A stretch of DNA of 64,000 nt, taken from Achromobacter xylosoxidans (GTDB lineage: Bacteria > Pseudomonadota > Gammaproteobacteria > Burkholderiales > Burkholderiaceae_B). Shown here piece by piece: positions 55,637 through 64,000 of this stretch. The notes beneath the pieces were generated by a model that saw only the letters and a list, made by a program, of their open reading frames with translations, searched no databases and was not told the DNA's origin. Position 1 is the first letter of the stretch, and the number at the start of each line of letters is the position of its first letter. The stretch is taken from contig NZ_MTLG01000055.1 of assembly GCF_002192695.1 (NCBI RefSeq), positions 62,001-126,000 on the forward strand, given 5' to 3'. The position numbers were made by a program, and so were the translations under genes.

Positions 55637-56536
55637 CTACAGAGCCAGGAATCCCAGGACGGCCAGGACGATCAGGCCGTACTTGGTGGCCTTGTAGACC
55701 TTGCGGTTCCAGGCCTTGAAGGCCTTGCGCTTCTGGTCGATGACCCAGTGGGCGTGGGTCAGCTTGTTGATGGCGCCGGTCTGGTCGCCGCCGTCGTTGG
55801 GCGAGCTGGCGGCGGACATGACGACGCGGCCGAACCAGCGGTTGAAGGCTTCGGCCCAGCGCCACTTCAGCGGACGCTCCACGTCGCAGAACAGGATGAT
55901 GCGGTTCTGGTCGGTGTGGTTGTAGGCTTCGTGCACGTAGGTTTCGTCGAACACCACGCTTTCGCCATCGCGCCAGCTGTAGTGTTCGCCGTCGACGATG
56001 ATGTGGCAGCCGTCGTCGTTCGGGGTGACCAGGCCCAGGTGGTAGCGCAGGGACCCCGCGAACGGGTCGCGGTGCGGGTTCAACTGGCCGCCCGGCGGCA
56101 GTTCGGCGAACATCGCGGCCTTGACCTTGGGCAGGGTCTTCAGGATGGCGACGGTCTTGGGGCAGAGTTCCTCGGCCGACGGGTGGCGGGCGTCGTACCA
56201 CTTCAGGTAGAAGCGCTTCCAGCCGTACTTGAAGAAGGAATTGAAGCCGATGTCGTTATGGGTGTCGGCGGCCTTGATGCGGCGTAGTTCCGCCATCTGC
56301 TGGGCTTCTTCGCGGATCGTTTCCCAGTTGTCGTCCAGCACCTTGAGCTCGGCGATTTCGCTCGTGGTCAGGTAGGGCGTGGTGGGAACCCGCGAGGTCA
56401 GCACCATGAAGGCGTTGACAGGGGCGAGCAACACCGAATGGTCCAGCAGTTGCCGGCCCAGCGGCAGCTTGACGCGGCCGCGGAAGTGCGCAAACAGGAT
56501 GGCGCTGAGCCAGATCCCGGGAATTAGCCATTTCAT
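55637..56536 (-). CDS. lpxO: Lipid A / aspartyl beta-hydroxylase, LpxO-like
   Basis: Fe(II)/2-oxoglutarate-dependent hydroxylase of 299 residues that in this branch 2-hydroxylates a lipid A acyl chain. It has hydrophobic segments at both ends (about 1-20 and 280-299) and the iron-ligand motif LNPHRDPFAG with downstream His in VHEAYNHTDQNRIIL. The aspartyl/asparaginyl hydroxylase fold is clear; the lipid A role rests on the membrane anchors and on family knowledge. It diverges from dnaE and its LPS gene run. Confidence 0.88.
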   Translation of the reverse strand: MKWLIPGIWLSAILFAHFRGRVKLPLGRQLLDHSVLLAPVNAFMVLTSRVPTTPYLTTSEIAELKVLDDNWETIREEAQQMAELRRIKAADTHNDIGFNSFFKYGWKRFYLKWYDARHPSAEELCPKTVAILKTLPKVKAAMFAELPPGGQLNPHRDPFAGSLRYHLGLVTPNDDGCHIIVDGEHYSWRDGESVVFDETYVHEAYNHTDQNRIILFCDVERPLKWRWAEAFNRWFGRVVMSAASSPNDGGDQTGAINKLTHAHWVIDQKRKAFKAWNRKVYKATKYGLIVLAVLGFLAL

Positions 56537-56663
56537 AGGTGAATCTCGTGCGTAAATCTCATGTCAACAATGAAGGATGACGTGCAACGTGTATTGTTAC
56601 ACAGGCGCCCGCGTGGTCCATTGCGCAAGCGCAGGGGCCTCGGCTTGGACCGCGTTGACTAGG

Positions 56664-56669
56664 TACAAT
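56664..56669 (+). promoter_or_regulatory. Candidate -10 box, possibly leaderless dnaE start
   Basis: TACAAT ends 7 bases before the dnaE ATG with no ribosome site between. Confidence 0.4.
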
Positions 56670-56676
56670 TCCCTTT

Positions 56677-59600
56677 ATGTCCGAAGAAGCCGTAACAACC
56701 CCGTCCCCATTTGTTCACCTGCGCGTACACTCCGAATTTTCGGTCGTGGACGGCCTTGTGCGCATCCCCGACCTCATCAAGCGCGTGGCCAAGCTGGGCC
56801 AGCCCGCAGTCGCCTTGACGGATCTGTCGAACCTGTTCGGCCTGATCAAGTTCTACAAGGGCGCGCGCGGCGCCGGCATCAAGCCCATCGCCGGCTGCGA
56901 TGTCTGGCTGTCCAACGATGACGATCCCGGCAAGCCGTTCCGCCTGCTGCTGCTGGTGCGCAACCACCAGGGCTATCTCAATCTCTGCGAATTGCTGTCC
57001 AAGGCCTTCCTGACGAACCAGGGCAAGGGCCGCGCGGAGATCCGCCGCGAATGGCTGCAGGGGCAGGAAGGCCTGATCGCCCTGTCGGGCGGGCGCGGCG
57101 GCGACGTGGGCCAGGCGCTGGACGCCGGCAACGCCGTGTCGGCGCTGGCGCTGGCGCGCCAGTGGGCGCACCTGTTCCCGGGCAGCTACTACATCGAGTT
57201 GCAGCGCGCCGGCATGGACGGCGACGAAGCCTATACCCAGGCCGCCATGCGCCTGGCGAGCGAGGCCGGCCTGCCGGTGGTGGCGACGCATCCGGTGCAG
57301 TTCCTGGACGAATTCGAATTCCAGGCGCACGAGGCCCGGGTCTGCATCGCCGAAGGCGAAATCCTGGCCAACCCGCGCCGCGTGCGCCGGTTCAGCAAGG
57401 AGCAGTACCTGCTCAGCTCCGAGGAAATGGCGCGGCGCTTCGCTGATGTGCCCTCGGCGCTGGCCAACACGGTGGAAATCGCCAAGCGCTGCAACCTCAG
57501 CCTGGTGCTGGGCAAGCCGCGCCTGCCCAACTTCCCCACGCCGGAAGGCGTGGGTCTGGACGACTACCTGGTCCAGCTGTCGGAAGAGGGCCTGGAAAAG
57601 CGCATGGAGTTCCTGTTCCCGGACGCCGCCGAACGCGCCTCCAAGCGCGAGCAGTACTACGAACGCCTGCGCTGGGAATGCAAGACCATCATCCAGATGG
57701 GCTTCCCCGGCTACTTCCTGATCGTGCAGGACTTCATCAACTGGGGCAAGAACAACGGCGTGCCGGTGGGGCCGGGCCGGGGTTCGGGCGCGGGCTCGCT
57801 GGTGGCCTATGCCCTGGGCATTACCGACCTGGATCCGATCCGCTACGACTTGCTGTTCGAGCGCTTCCTGAATCCGGAGCGGGTGTCCATGCCCGACTTC
57901 GATATCGACTTCTGCCAGGACAACCGCGAACGGGTCATCGACTACGTCAAGGAAAAGTACGGCCGCGCCGCCGTGAGCCAGATCGCCACCTTCGGCACGC
58001 TGGGCGCCAAGGCGGTCGTGCGCGACGCGGGCCGGGTGCTGGACATGCCCTACATGTTCTGTGACGGCCTGTCCAAGCTGATCCCGTTCAACCCGATGGA
58101 TCCCTGGACTCTCGAACGCACCCTGAAGGACGAACCGGCCTTCAAGGACCGCTACGAACAGGAAGAAGAAGTACGCGCGCTGGTGGATCTGGCCAAGCCG
58201 CTGGAAGGCCTGACCCGCAACATCGGCATGCACGCCGGCGGCGTGCTGATCGCGCCGGGCAAGCTGACGGACTTCTGCCCGCTGTATTGCCAGCCCGGCC
58301 AGGAGAACAGCGCGGTCTCGCAGTTCGACAAGGACGACGTCGAGGCCGCCGGCCTGGTGAAGTTCGACTTCCTGGGCCTGCGCAACCTGACCATCCTGGA
58401 CTGGGCGGTGCGCTACGTGCGCCAGTTCAACGAGGACAAGCGCGACTTCGACGTCATGGCCCTGGCGCTGGACGATCCGGCCGCCTACAAGATCCTGTGC
58501 GACGCCAACACGACCGCGGTGTTCCAGCTGGAATCGCGCGGCATGAAGGAGCTGCTGAAGAAGCTGCGGCCCAACACCTTCGAAGACATCATCGCCATGC
58601 TGGCCCTGTACCGTCCGGGGCCGCTGGAATCGGGCATGGTGGACGACTTCGTCAACCGCAAGCACGGCCGCGCCGCGGTGGATTATTTCCACGACGACCT
58701 GGAGAACACCCTCAAGAGCACCTACGGGGTCATCGTCTACCAGGAACAGGTGATGCTGATCTCGCAGATCATCGGCGGCTACTCGCTGGGCGGCGCCGAC
58801 CTGCTGCGCCGTGCCATGGGCAAGAAAAAGCCCGAGGAAATGGCCAAGCACCGGGAACTGTTCGAGCAGGGCGCCAAGGAAAAGGGCCACGACCCGGACT
58901 TGGCGGTCAAGCTGTTCGACCTGATGGAGAAGTTCGCGGGCTACGGCTTCAACAAGTCGCACTCGGCCGCGTACGCGCTGATCTCGTACCAGACGGCCTG
59001 GCTCAAGGCCTACCATCCGACCGAATTCCTGGCCGCGACCATGTCCTCGGACATGGACGACACCGACAAGGTCCAGATCTTCTGCCGCGACGCCCAGGAC
59101 AACGGCGTCGAGGTGCTGCCCCCGGACGTCAACTTCTCGGGCTACCGCTTCGAGCCGGTCGCCGACAAGCACACTGAAAAGGGCAGGCCGCCGCGCACCA
59201 TGCGCTACGGCCTGGGTGCGGTCAAGGGCACGGGGCAGGGCGCGGTCGAGGACATCCTGCGCGCGCGCAAGGAAGGCGGCCCCTTCCTGAACCTGTTCGA
59301 CTTCTGCCGCCGCGTCAGCAAGCAGGCGGTCAACCGCCGCACCATCGAAGCCCTGATCAAGGCCGGCGCCTTCGACACCATCGAGCCCAACCGGGCGGCG
59401 ATGCTGGCTTCGGTGCCCACCGCCATGGAAGCCGCCGAGCAGGCGGCCCGCAGCGCCAACCAGGCCTCGCTCTTCGGCGACGACAGCGGCGACGTGGTGG
59501 CCGGCGAACTGGCCAAGGTCGCGCCCTGGGACCTGCACAAGAAACTGACGGAAGAAAAGTCCGCGCTGGGCTATTACTACAGCGGCCACCTGTTCGACGC

Positions 59601-60171
59601 CTGGCGCGACGAAGTGCGCCGCATCGTGCCGATGCAGCTGGTGCGGGTCGAACCGCAGCGCGACCTGCAATGGATGTGCGGCGTGCTGGCCAGCGTGCGC
59701 GTCATGATGACCCGCCGCGGCAAGATGGTCTTCGCGGTGCTGGATGACGGCACCGCGCAGGTGGAAATCTCGGTCTTCAACGAGCTCTACGAGAAGCACC
59801 GCAACCGCCTGCGCGAGGACCAGCTCGTCATCGTCCAGGGCAAGGTCAGCAACGACGACTACTCCGGCGGCATGCGCATCGTCGCGGAACAGCTCTACGA
59901 TTTGCAGCTGGCGCGCGAAGCCCGCGCCAAGTCCCTGCGCGTCAAGCTCAACGGCAGCGCCGACGCCGCCCGCCTGCGGCAGATGCTGAATCCGTTCCGG
60001 GCCGAACCGGAGAACGGCATTCCCGGCGTGCCGGTCGATATCGTCTATACCAAGAATAATTTCCTGTGCACGGTCCGTCTGGGCGAGGAGTGGCGCGTCC
60101 GCATGGCCGACACGCTGCTTGCCAACCTGAACGACTGGACCAAGCCGGATGGCGTGGAGGTCACCTATTGA
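56677..60171 (+). CDS. dnaE: DNA polymerase III alpha subunit
   Basis: Replicative polymerase catalytic subunit of 1164 residues. It has the N-terminal PHP domain (FVHLRVHSEFSVVDGLV), the polymerase active-site acidic motif (SMPDFDIDFCQDNRERVI, preceded by GPGRGSGAGSLVAYALGI), helix-hairpin-helix, and an OB-fold near the C-terminus (ISVFNELYEKHRNRL). Length is typical for DnaE1. The TGA overlaps the ATG of a glycosyltransferase by 1 base. Confidence 0.97.
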   Translation: MSEEAVTTPSPFVHLRVHSEFSVVDGLVRIPDLIKRVAKLGQPAVALTDLSNLFGLIKFYKGARGAGIKPIAGCDVWLSNDDDPGKPFRLLLLVRNHQGYLNLCELLSKAFLTNQGKGRAEIRREWLQGQEGLIALSGGRGGDVGQALDAGNAVSALALARQWAHLFPGSYYIELQRAGMDGDEAYTQAAMRLASEAGLPVVATHPVQFLDEFEFQAHEARVCIAEGEILANPRRVRRFSKEQYLLSSEEMARRFADVPSALANTVEIAKRCNLSLVLGKPRLPNFPTPEGVGLDDYLVQLSEEGLEKRMEFLFPDAAERASKREQYYERLRWECKTIIQMGFPGYFLIVQDFINWGKNNGVPVGPGRGSGAGSLVAYALGITDLDPIRYDLLFERFLNPERVSMPDFDIDFCQDNRERVIDYVKEKYGRAAVSQIATFGTLGAKAVVRDAGRVLDMPYMFCDGLSKLIPFNPMDPWTLERTLKDEPAFKDRYEQEEEVRALVDLAKPLEGLTRNIGMHAGGVLIAPGKLTDFCPLYCQPGQENSAVSQFDKDDVEAAGLVKFDFLGLRNLTILDWAVRYVRQFNEDKRDFDVMALALDDPAAYKILCDANTTAVFQLESRGMKELLKKLRPNTFEDIIAMLALYRPGPLESGMVDDFVNRKHGRAAVDYFHDDLENTLKSTYGVIVYQEQVMLISQIIGGYSLGGADLLRRAMGKKKPEEMAKHRELFEQGAKEKGHDPDLAVKLFDLMEKFAGYGFNKSHSAAYALISYQTAWLKAYHPTEFLAATMSSDMDDTDKVQIFCRDAQDNGVEVLPPDVNFSGYRFEPVADKHTEKGRPPRTMRYGLGAVKGTGQGAVEDILRARKEGGPFLNLFDFCRRVSKQAVNRRTIEALIKAGAFDTIEPNRAAMLASVPTAMEAAEQAARSANQASLFGDDSGDVVAGELAKVAPWDLHKKLTEEKSALGYYYSGHLFDAWRDEVRRIVPMQLVRVEPQRDLQWMCGVLASVRVMMTRRGKMVFAVLDDGTAQVEISVFNELYEKHRNRLREDQLVIVQGKVSNDDYSGGMRIVAEQLYDLQLAREARAKSLRVKLNGSADAARLRQMLNPFRAEPENGIPGVPVDIVYTKNNFLCTVRLGEEWRVRMADTLLANLNDWTKPDGVEVTY

Positions 60172-61268
60172 TGCCTATGCGTATCGTTCACTCGGAAGCC
60201 GCAACCAGCTTTGGCGGCCAGGAAGGCCGGATCTTCAAGGAGATGACCGCCATGCGCGCGCGCGGCCATCACATGGAAGCCATCTGCCAGCCCAAGGCGC
60301 TCTTGGCCGAACGCCTGTCGGATGCCGGCTTTCCCGTGCACACCCTGGAAATGGATGGCGCGGTGAATTACCTGAAGGGCATCGCCACCATCCGCGGCAT
60401 CCTGCGTGAAGGCCGCTTCGACGTGCTCAATACCCACAGCCGGCGCGACACGGTCATAGCCGCTGCCGCGGGCCGGCTGGCGGGGACGCCGCTCATCGTG
60501 CGGACCCGCCATCTGTCCAACAAGGTGGGATCGCTGTGGTCCTACACCTGTTTGCCGCACAGGGTCACGACGGTCAGTGACCATGTGCGCCAGCATCTCA
60601 TCGACCGCGGCGTGCCTGCCGGCAAGGTGGCCACCGTCTATTCGCCCATCGTGCTGCCGCCGCCCGTGGAACGCTCCACGCTGCGCGAGGAACTTGGCCT
60701 GGCCGACGACGACATCGTGGTCGGCTGCGTGGCCGTCATGCGCGCCACCAAGGGCCACAAGGACCTGATCGACGCGATCGCGCCGCTGATGGCCAGCCGG
60801 CCCAAGCTGCACCTGGTGTTCGTCGGCGGCGGTTCGCCGGTGTTCGAGCAGACCCAGGCCTATGTGGCCGAGCTGGGGCTGCAGGACCGCATCCATCTGA
60901 TGGGCATGCGGCGCGACGTGCCCAATCTGCTGGCGGGTTTCGATCTGTTCGCCCTCGCCACGCAGCAGGAAGCGTCCGGCACCGTCTATGTCGAGGCGCA
61001 GGCCAGCGGCCTGCCCGTGGTCGGCACGGACGTGGGCGGGGTGTCCGAGATGTTCCGCGATGGCGAGACCGGCATCCTGGTGCCGCCCAAGGATCCCGAG
61101 GCGCTCACCGCCGCGCTGGTGCGCCTGATCGACGACGCCGATCTGCGGCGGCGCATGGGCGAAGCCGGCCGCAAGATGGTCTGGGAAGAGGGCGTGTTCT
61201 CGCCCGCCCGCCTGGCGGAAACCACCGAGGCCGTCTATGCCAAATGGCTGGCGGAGCGCGCGGGATGA
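60171..61268 (+). CDS. Glycosyltransferase family 4
   Basis: A 365-residue GT-B enzyme. It has the N-terminal VHSEAATSFGGQEGRIFKEM acceptor-side loop, the C-terminal domain VGCVAVMRATKGHKDL, and the nucleotide-sugar EASGTVYVEAQASGLPVV motif (E-x7-E). The ATG at 60171 overlaps the dnaE stop; an ATG two codons on is also possible. It is first of four glycan genes, likely adding a sugar to the LPS core. Confidence 0.9.
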   Translation: MPMRIVHSEAATSFGGQEGRIFKEMTAMRARGHHMEAICQPKALLAERLSDAGFPVHTLEMDGAVNYLKGIATIRGILREGRFDVLNTHSRRDTVIAAAAGRLAGTPLIVRTRHLSNKVGSLWSYTCLPHRVTTVSDHVRQHLIDRGVPAGKVATVYSPIVLPPPVERSTLREELGLADDDIVVGCVAVMRATKGHKDLIDAIAPLMASRPKLHLVFVGGGSPVFEQTQAYVAELGLQDRIHLMGMRRDVPNLLAGFDLFALATQQEASGTVYVEAQASGLPVVGTDVGGVSEMFRDGETGILVPPKDPEALTAALVRLIDDADLRRRMGEAGRKMVWEEGVFSPARLAETTEAVYAKWLAERAG

Positions 61269-62113
61269 ATGCGCCCAATGTCCCGGTGCTGATGTATCAC
61301 CACGTCACGCCGGCCGGCGGCATGATCGCCGCGACGCCGGAGGTGTTCGAGGCGCAGATCTCGCGCCTGGCCCGGGCTGGCTACCAATCGTTGTCCGCCG
61401 ATCAGTTCGCGGCCTACCTGGCCGGCGGGGCCGCGCCCGAGCGCTCGGTGCTGATCACCTTCGACGACGGCTACCTGAACAACTGGGTGCATGCGCATCC
61501 GGTGTTGGCGCGCCACGGCATGCGCGCCGTGCTGTTCACCATCACCGGCTGGATCGGCGACGGGCCGGTGCGTCCGCATGCCGGCCAGGGCGGCCCCTTG
61601 CCCGCCACGCCCGACCACGACGCCTGCAAGCAGCTGGTGGCGGCCGGCCGGACCGACGAGGCCATGCTGCGCTGGAGCGAGATCGAGGCCATGCAGGCGG
61701 CGGGCACCTTCGAGTTCCATTCCCACACGCACACCCATACGCGCTGGGACAAGGTCTGCGGCGCCGACGTTGACGCCAAGCGCGGCCATATCGCCCAGGA
61801 ATTGCAGGAGTCGCGCGACACGCTGACAAGCCGCCTCGGCTCCGCCAGCGACCATCTCTGCTGGCCGCAAGGCTATTTCGACGCGGACTACGTGGCCGCG
61901 GCGCGGGCGGCCGGATTCCGGCACTTGTACACTACCGACCCTTTCGGCCAGAACACCCCCGGCGCGGATCCCGAACACATTTATCGTTTCGCGGTGCGCA
62001 ACCAGGGCGGCTCCTGGCTGAACCGGCGCATCTGGCTGTCGCGCGATCCCTTCTGGGGGCCGCGCTTTCATGCCTGGAAAGCCTGGAAAAAGCGTCTCAG
62101 GAATCGCGGATGA
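61265..62113 (+). CDS. Polysaccharide deacetylase family protein
   Basis: NodB-like carbohydrate esterase of 282 residues: VLMYHHVTPAGGM, the metal motif LITFDDGYLNN (Asp-Asp), and FEFHSHTHTHTRWDKV (metal histidines). It overlaps the preceding and following genes by 4 bases each. In an LPS core cluster it probably de-N-acetylates a hexosamine to give a free amino sugar, as found in Bordetella LPS (inference). Confidence 0.92.
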   Translation: MNAPNVPVLMYHHVTPAGGMIAATPEVFEAQISRLARAGYQSLSADQFAAYLAGGAAPERSVLITFDDGYLNNWVHAHPVLARHGMRAVLFTITGWIGDGPVRPHAGQGGPLPATPDHDACKQLVAAGRTDEAMLRWSEIEAMQAAGTFEFHSHTHTHTRWDKVCGADVDAKRGHIAQELQESRDTLTSRLGSASDHLCWPQGYFDADYVAAARAAGFRHLYTTDPFGQNTPGADPEHIYRFAVRNQGGSWLNRRIWLSRDPFWGPRFHAWKAWKKRLRNRG

Positions 62114-62862
62114 AGCTATCTGTCATCATCATCACCAAGAACGAAGTGGCGAACATCGCCGCCTGCATCAAGTCCGTGGCCTTCGCCGACGAGTTCATCG
62201 TGGTGGACTCGGGCAGCACCGACGGCACCGTGGAAGTCGCGCGTGCCCTGGGCGCCCGGGTGGAAGTGACCCCGGACTGGCCTGGCTTCGGCCCGCAGAA
62301 GAACCGCGCGCTGGATCTGGCGACGGGCGACTGGGTGCTGTCCATCGACGCCGACGAGCGCGTCACGCCGGAACTGGCCCAGGAAATCCAGGAAGCGCTG
62401 CGCGCGCCGCGCGCCGACGCCTACGAGATCGCGCGCCTGTCGAATTTCTGCGGCCGCGACATCCGCCACAGCGGCTGGTGGCCCGATTACGTGCTGCGCC
62501 TGTTCAGGCGCGGCACGGCGCGGTTCAACGACGTGGCCGTGCATGAGCGCGTGGTGCCGGCCAACGGCAAGCCGCTGCAGATGCGCGGCTATTTCCACCA
62601 CTATCCCTACGACAACCTGGATGCGCTGATCACCAAGGTCAACCGCTATTCGTCCGACGCCGCCGCCATGATGTACGCGAAGGGCCGGCGCACCTCGATC
62701 TTCGGCGCGCTGGGCCATGGCTTCTGGACCTTTGTGCGGATCTACCTGATCCGGCGCGGCTTCCTCGACGGCAAGCACGGCCTGGTGCTGGCGGTCGTGG
62801 CCTCGGCCGGCAGCTTCTTCCGCTATTCGAAGCTGATGTTCCTGGCCGAGAAGAAGAAGTGA
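62110..62862 (+). CDS. waaE: LPS core glycosyltransferase family 2, WaaE/KdtX-like
   Basis: GT-A enzyme of 250 residues with LSVIIITKNEVANI, VVDSGSTDGT, the DADER metal-binding segment (LSIDADERVTPEL), and a membrane-associated C-terminus (about 195-245, IRRGFLDGKHGLVLA). WaaE/KdtX enzymes add glucose to inner-core heptose. It is coupled to both neighbours through 4-base overlaps. Confidence 0.9.
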   Translation: MKLSVIIITKNEVANIAACIKSVAFADEFIVVDSGSTDGTVEVARALGARVEVTPDWPGFGPQKNRALDLATGDWVLSIDADERVTPELAQEIQEALRAPRADAYEIARLSNFCGRDIRHSGWWPDYVLRLFRRGTARFNDVAVHERVVPANGKPLQMRGYFHHYPYDNLDALITKVNRYSSDAAAMMYAKGRRTSIFGALGHGFWTFVRIYLIRRGFLDGKHGLVLAVVASAGSFFRYSKLMFLAEKKK

Positions 62863-63968
62863 AGATCCTCTACACCAACTTCCACGCCGGCAATGGCGGG
62901 GGGCACGTCACCTACATCATCAATCTGGCCAAGGCCCTGTCCAAGGACCACCAGATCACGATCGCGGCGCCGGCCACCAGCCGCCTGTACCGCTACGCCA
63001 AGGCGATTCCGGGCGTGGCGGTGGAGGACATGCAATACACCACGCGGCCTTCGTCCTGGTTCAAGGACCGCGCGCGGCTGCGCCGGCTGATCAAGGCCGG
63101 CGGCTTCGACATCATCCATGCCAACGGCTCGGCCGACCACAAGCAGGTCATGCTGGCCACGCTGGGCATGCGCGGCCGTCCGCGCATCGTCTTCACCAAG
63201 CACAACGACCATCCGCTGACGAGCTTCGGCCATCAGTTGCGGGTGGCGCTGGCGACCGACCACGCCATCGCGGTCAGCGACTACGTCCACGGCCTGATGC
63301 AGCAGTCGCCCTACGGCAAGCGTCCCATCACCACCATCCGCCACGGCATCGACACGAACTTCTTCGCGCCGCCGCCGCCGGAAAGCCTGGACAAGCTGCG
63401 CGCCATCTTCTTCGGGCCCGACTGGCAGGGCAAGCTGCTGCTGGGCAGCGCCGGCGGCACCGACTACGACAAGGGCTGGCTCGACCTGGTGGCGGCCGTC
63501 GCCGCCTTGCCGCCCGAGGACCGCGCGCGCGTCCTGCTGATGGTGGCGGGCGATCCGCCCAACGAAGCCAAGCTGGCGCGGGTGCGCGAACTGGGCATGA
63601 TCGACCAGGTCCGCTTTCCCGGGCTGCTCGACGACGTGCGGGCGGCGCTGGCCTCCTGCCATGCCGGCTTCGTGCTGTCCTACCGTGAAGCCCTGTCGTT
63701 CGCCTGCCGCGAGATCATGGGCCTGGGACTGCCCGCGCTGGTCAGCGACGCCGGCGGCCTGCCCGAGAATGTCACCGATGGCGTCGACGGCTGGATCGTG
63801 CCCGCGCGCGACGTGCCCGCCATCACCGCCAAGCTGCGTTTCATGCTGGACCATCCCGACGCCGTGCGCGCCATGGGCGCCCAGGCCAGGGAAACCAGCC
63901 TGCGGGATTTCAACCTGGACCGTTTCGCCGCCGCCACACTGGACGTATACCGACGCACGCTGGGATAG
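62859..63968 (+). CDS. Glycosyltransferase family 4
   Basis: A 369-residue GT-B enzyme starting with GTG (overlap GTGA with waaE). It has TNFHAGNGGGHVTYI for acceptor binding, a HGIDTNFF linker, and a nucleotide-sugar motif SYREALSFACREIMGLGLPALV. It is the last complete gene of the dnaE-linked LPS run, likely a core sugar transferase. Confidence 0.9.
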   Translation: MKILYTNFHAGNGGGHVTYIINLAKALSKDHQITIAAPATSRLYRYAKAIPGVAVEDMQYTTRPSSWFKDRARLRRLIKAGGFDIIHANGSADHKQVMLATLGMRGRPRIVFTKHNDHPLTSFGHQLRVALATDHAIAVSDYVHGLMQQSPYGKRPITTIRHGIDTNFFAPPPPESLDKLRAIFFGPDWQGKLLLGSAGGTDYDKGWLDLVAAVAALPPEDRARVLLMVAGDPPNEAKLARVRELGMIDQVRFPGLLDDVRAALASCHAGFVLSYREALSFACREIMGLGLPALVSDAGGLPENVTDGVDGWIVPARDVPAITAKLRFMLDHPDAVRAMGAQARETSLRDFNLDRFAAATLDVYRRTLG

Positions 63969-63978
63969 GACCGGGCTT

Positions 63979-63984
63979 TATAAT
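63979..63984 (+). promoter_or_regulatory. Candidate -10 box before a gene at the window edge
   Basis: Perfect TATAAT 8 bases before an ATG at 63993, again without a ribosome site. Confidence 0.5.
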
Positions 63985-63992
63985 CCGTCCCT

Positions 63993-64000
63993 ATGTCTAT
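63993..64000 (+). CDS. Possible start of a further gene (cut by window edge)
   Basis: ATGTCTAT is all that is visible, after a TATAAT box. Only the position suggests a gene; the product cannot be told. Confidence 0.35.

Noticed and set aside
56589-56602. GTGTA-TTGT-TACAC inverted repeat between lpxO and dnaE
   Set aside because: Arms of only 5 bases and no known operator type; could be chance in an A/T-richer promoter region.
56659-59799. A 1046-codon open frame antisense to dnaE
   Set aside because: Same shadow effect of high G+C; low-complexity composition and dnaE is intact on the other strand.

Overview
The window is a stretch of chromosome from a high-G+C betaproteobacterium of the Alcaligenaceae. 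Achromobacter is the most likely genus and Bordetella the main alternative. The evidence is strong G/C preference at third codon positions, a Bug-type solute receptor, a 446-residue argininosuccinate synthase, an LpxO-like lipid A hydroxylase, and an LPS core gene run directly behind dnaE. Nearly all of the DNA is coding, mostly in short, tightly overlapping operons. I saw no rRNA, tRNA, CRISPR array, transposase or prophage gene.

Layout. 0-2 kb: end of tonB, then exbB and exbD (energy for outer-membrane uptake). 2-5.8 kb: response regulator, sensor kinase and kup potassium transporter, with kup translationally coupled to the kinase. 6-8.3 kb, minus strand: argG and a LysR regulator. 8.4-11.4 kb: a small catabolic cassette (LigI-like hydrolase, Bug receptor, carboxymuconolactone-decarboxylase-like protein, EthD-like protein). 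11.5-13.7 kb, minus: argF and argD. 14.3-24.4 kb: a GntR/FCD regulator divergent from an eight-gene cassette with an Asp/Glu racemase-family enzyme, a complete Dpp/Opp-type ABC importer and two amidohydrolases, probably for uptake and hydrolysis of a cyclic amide, ureide or hydantoin-like compound. 24.4-25.25 kb: the only long non-coding stretch, packed with nested palindromes. 25.2-28.1 kb, minus: a TRAP transporter. 28.2-31.9 kb: FtsX-type permease, truncated haemoglobin and Kdo kinase. 32-37.1 kb: PotFGHI polyamine importer, Spx/ArsC-like protein and a 3-methyladenine glycosylase. 37.1-43.5 kb: yrbL, rmuC, an amidase, aidB, rpiA. 43.6-46.4 kb: phoU behind a Pho-box-like site, facing a phospholipase C-type gene. 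46.5-48.3 kb, minus: yggX and argA. 48.5-55.6 kb: hrpA and a fused-permease ABC transporter. 55.6-56.5 kb, minus: lpxO. 56.7-64 kb: dnaE continuing without a gap into four LPS-type glycan genes, with a further gene starting at the right edge.

Functional themes are arginine synthesis (argA, argF, argD, argG, in three separate places), solute uptake with linked catabolism, and envelope glycan and lipid A modification. The least explained items are the palindrome-rich convergent region at 24.4-25.2 kb, a second dispersed repeat shared between two convergent gene ends, an intrinsic terminator inside the argA leader, and an amidohydrolase that has lost the N-terminal HxH metal motif that its operon partner keeps.
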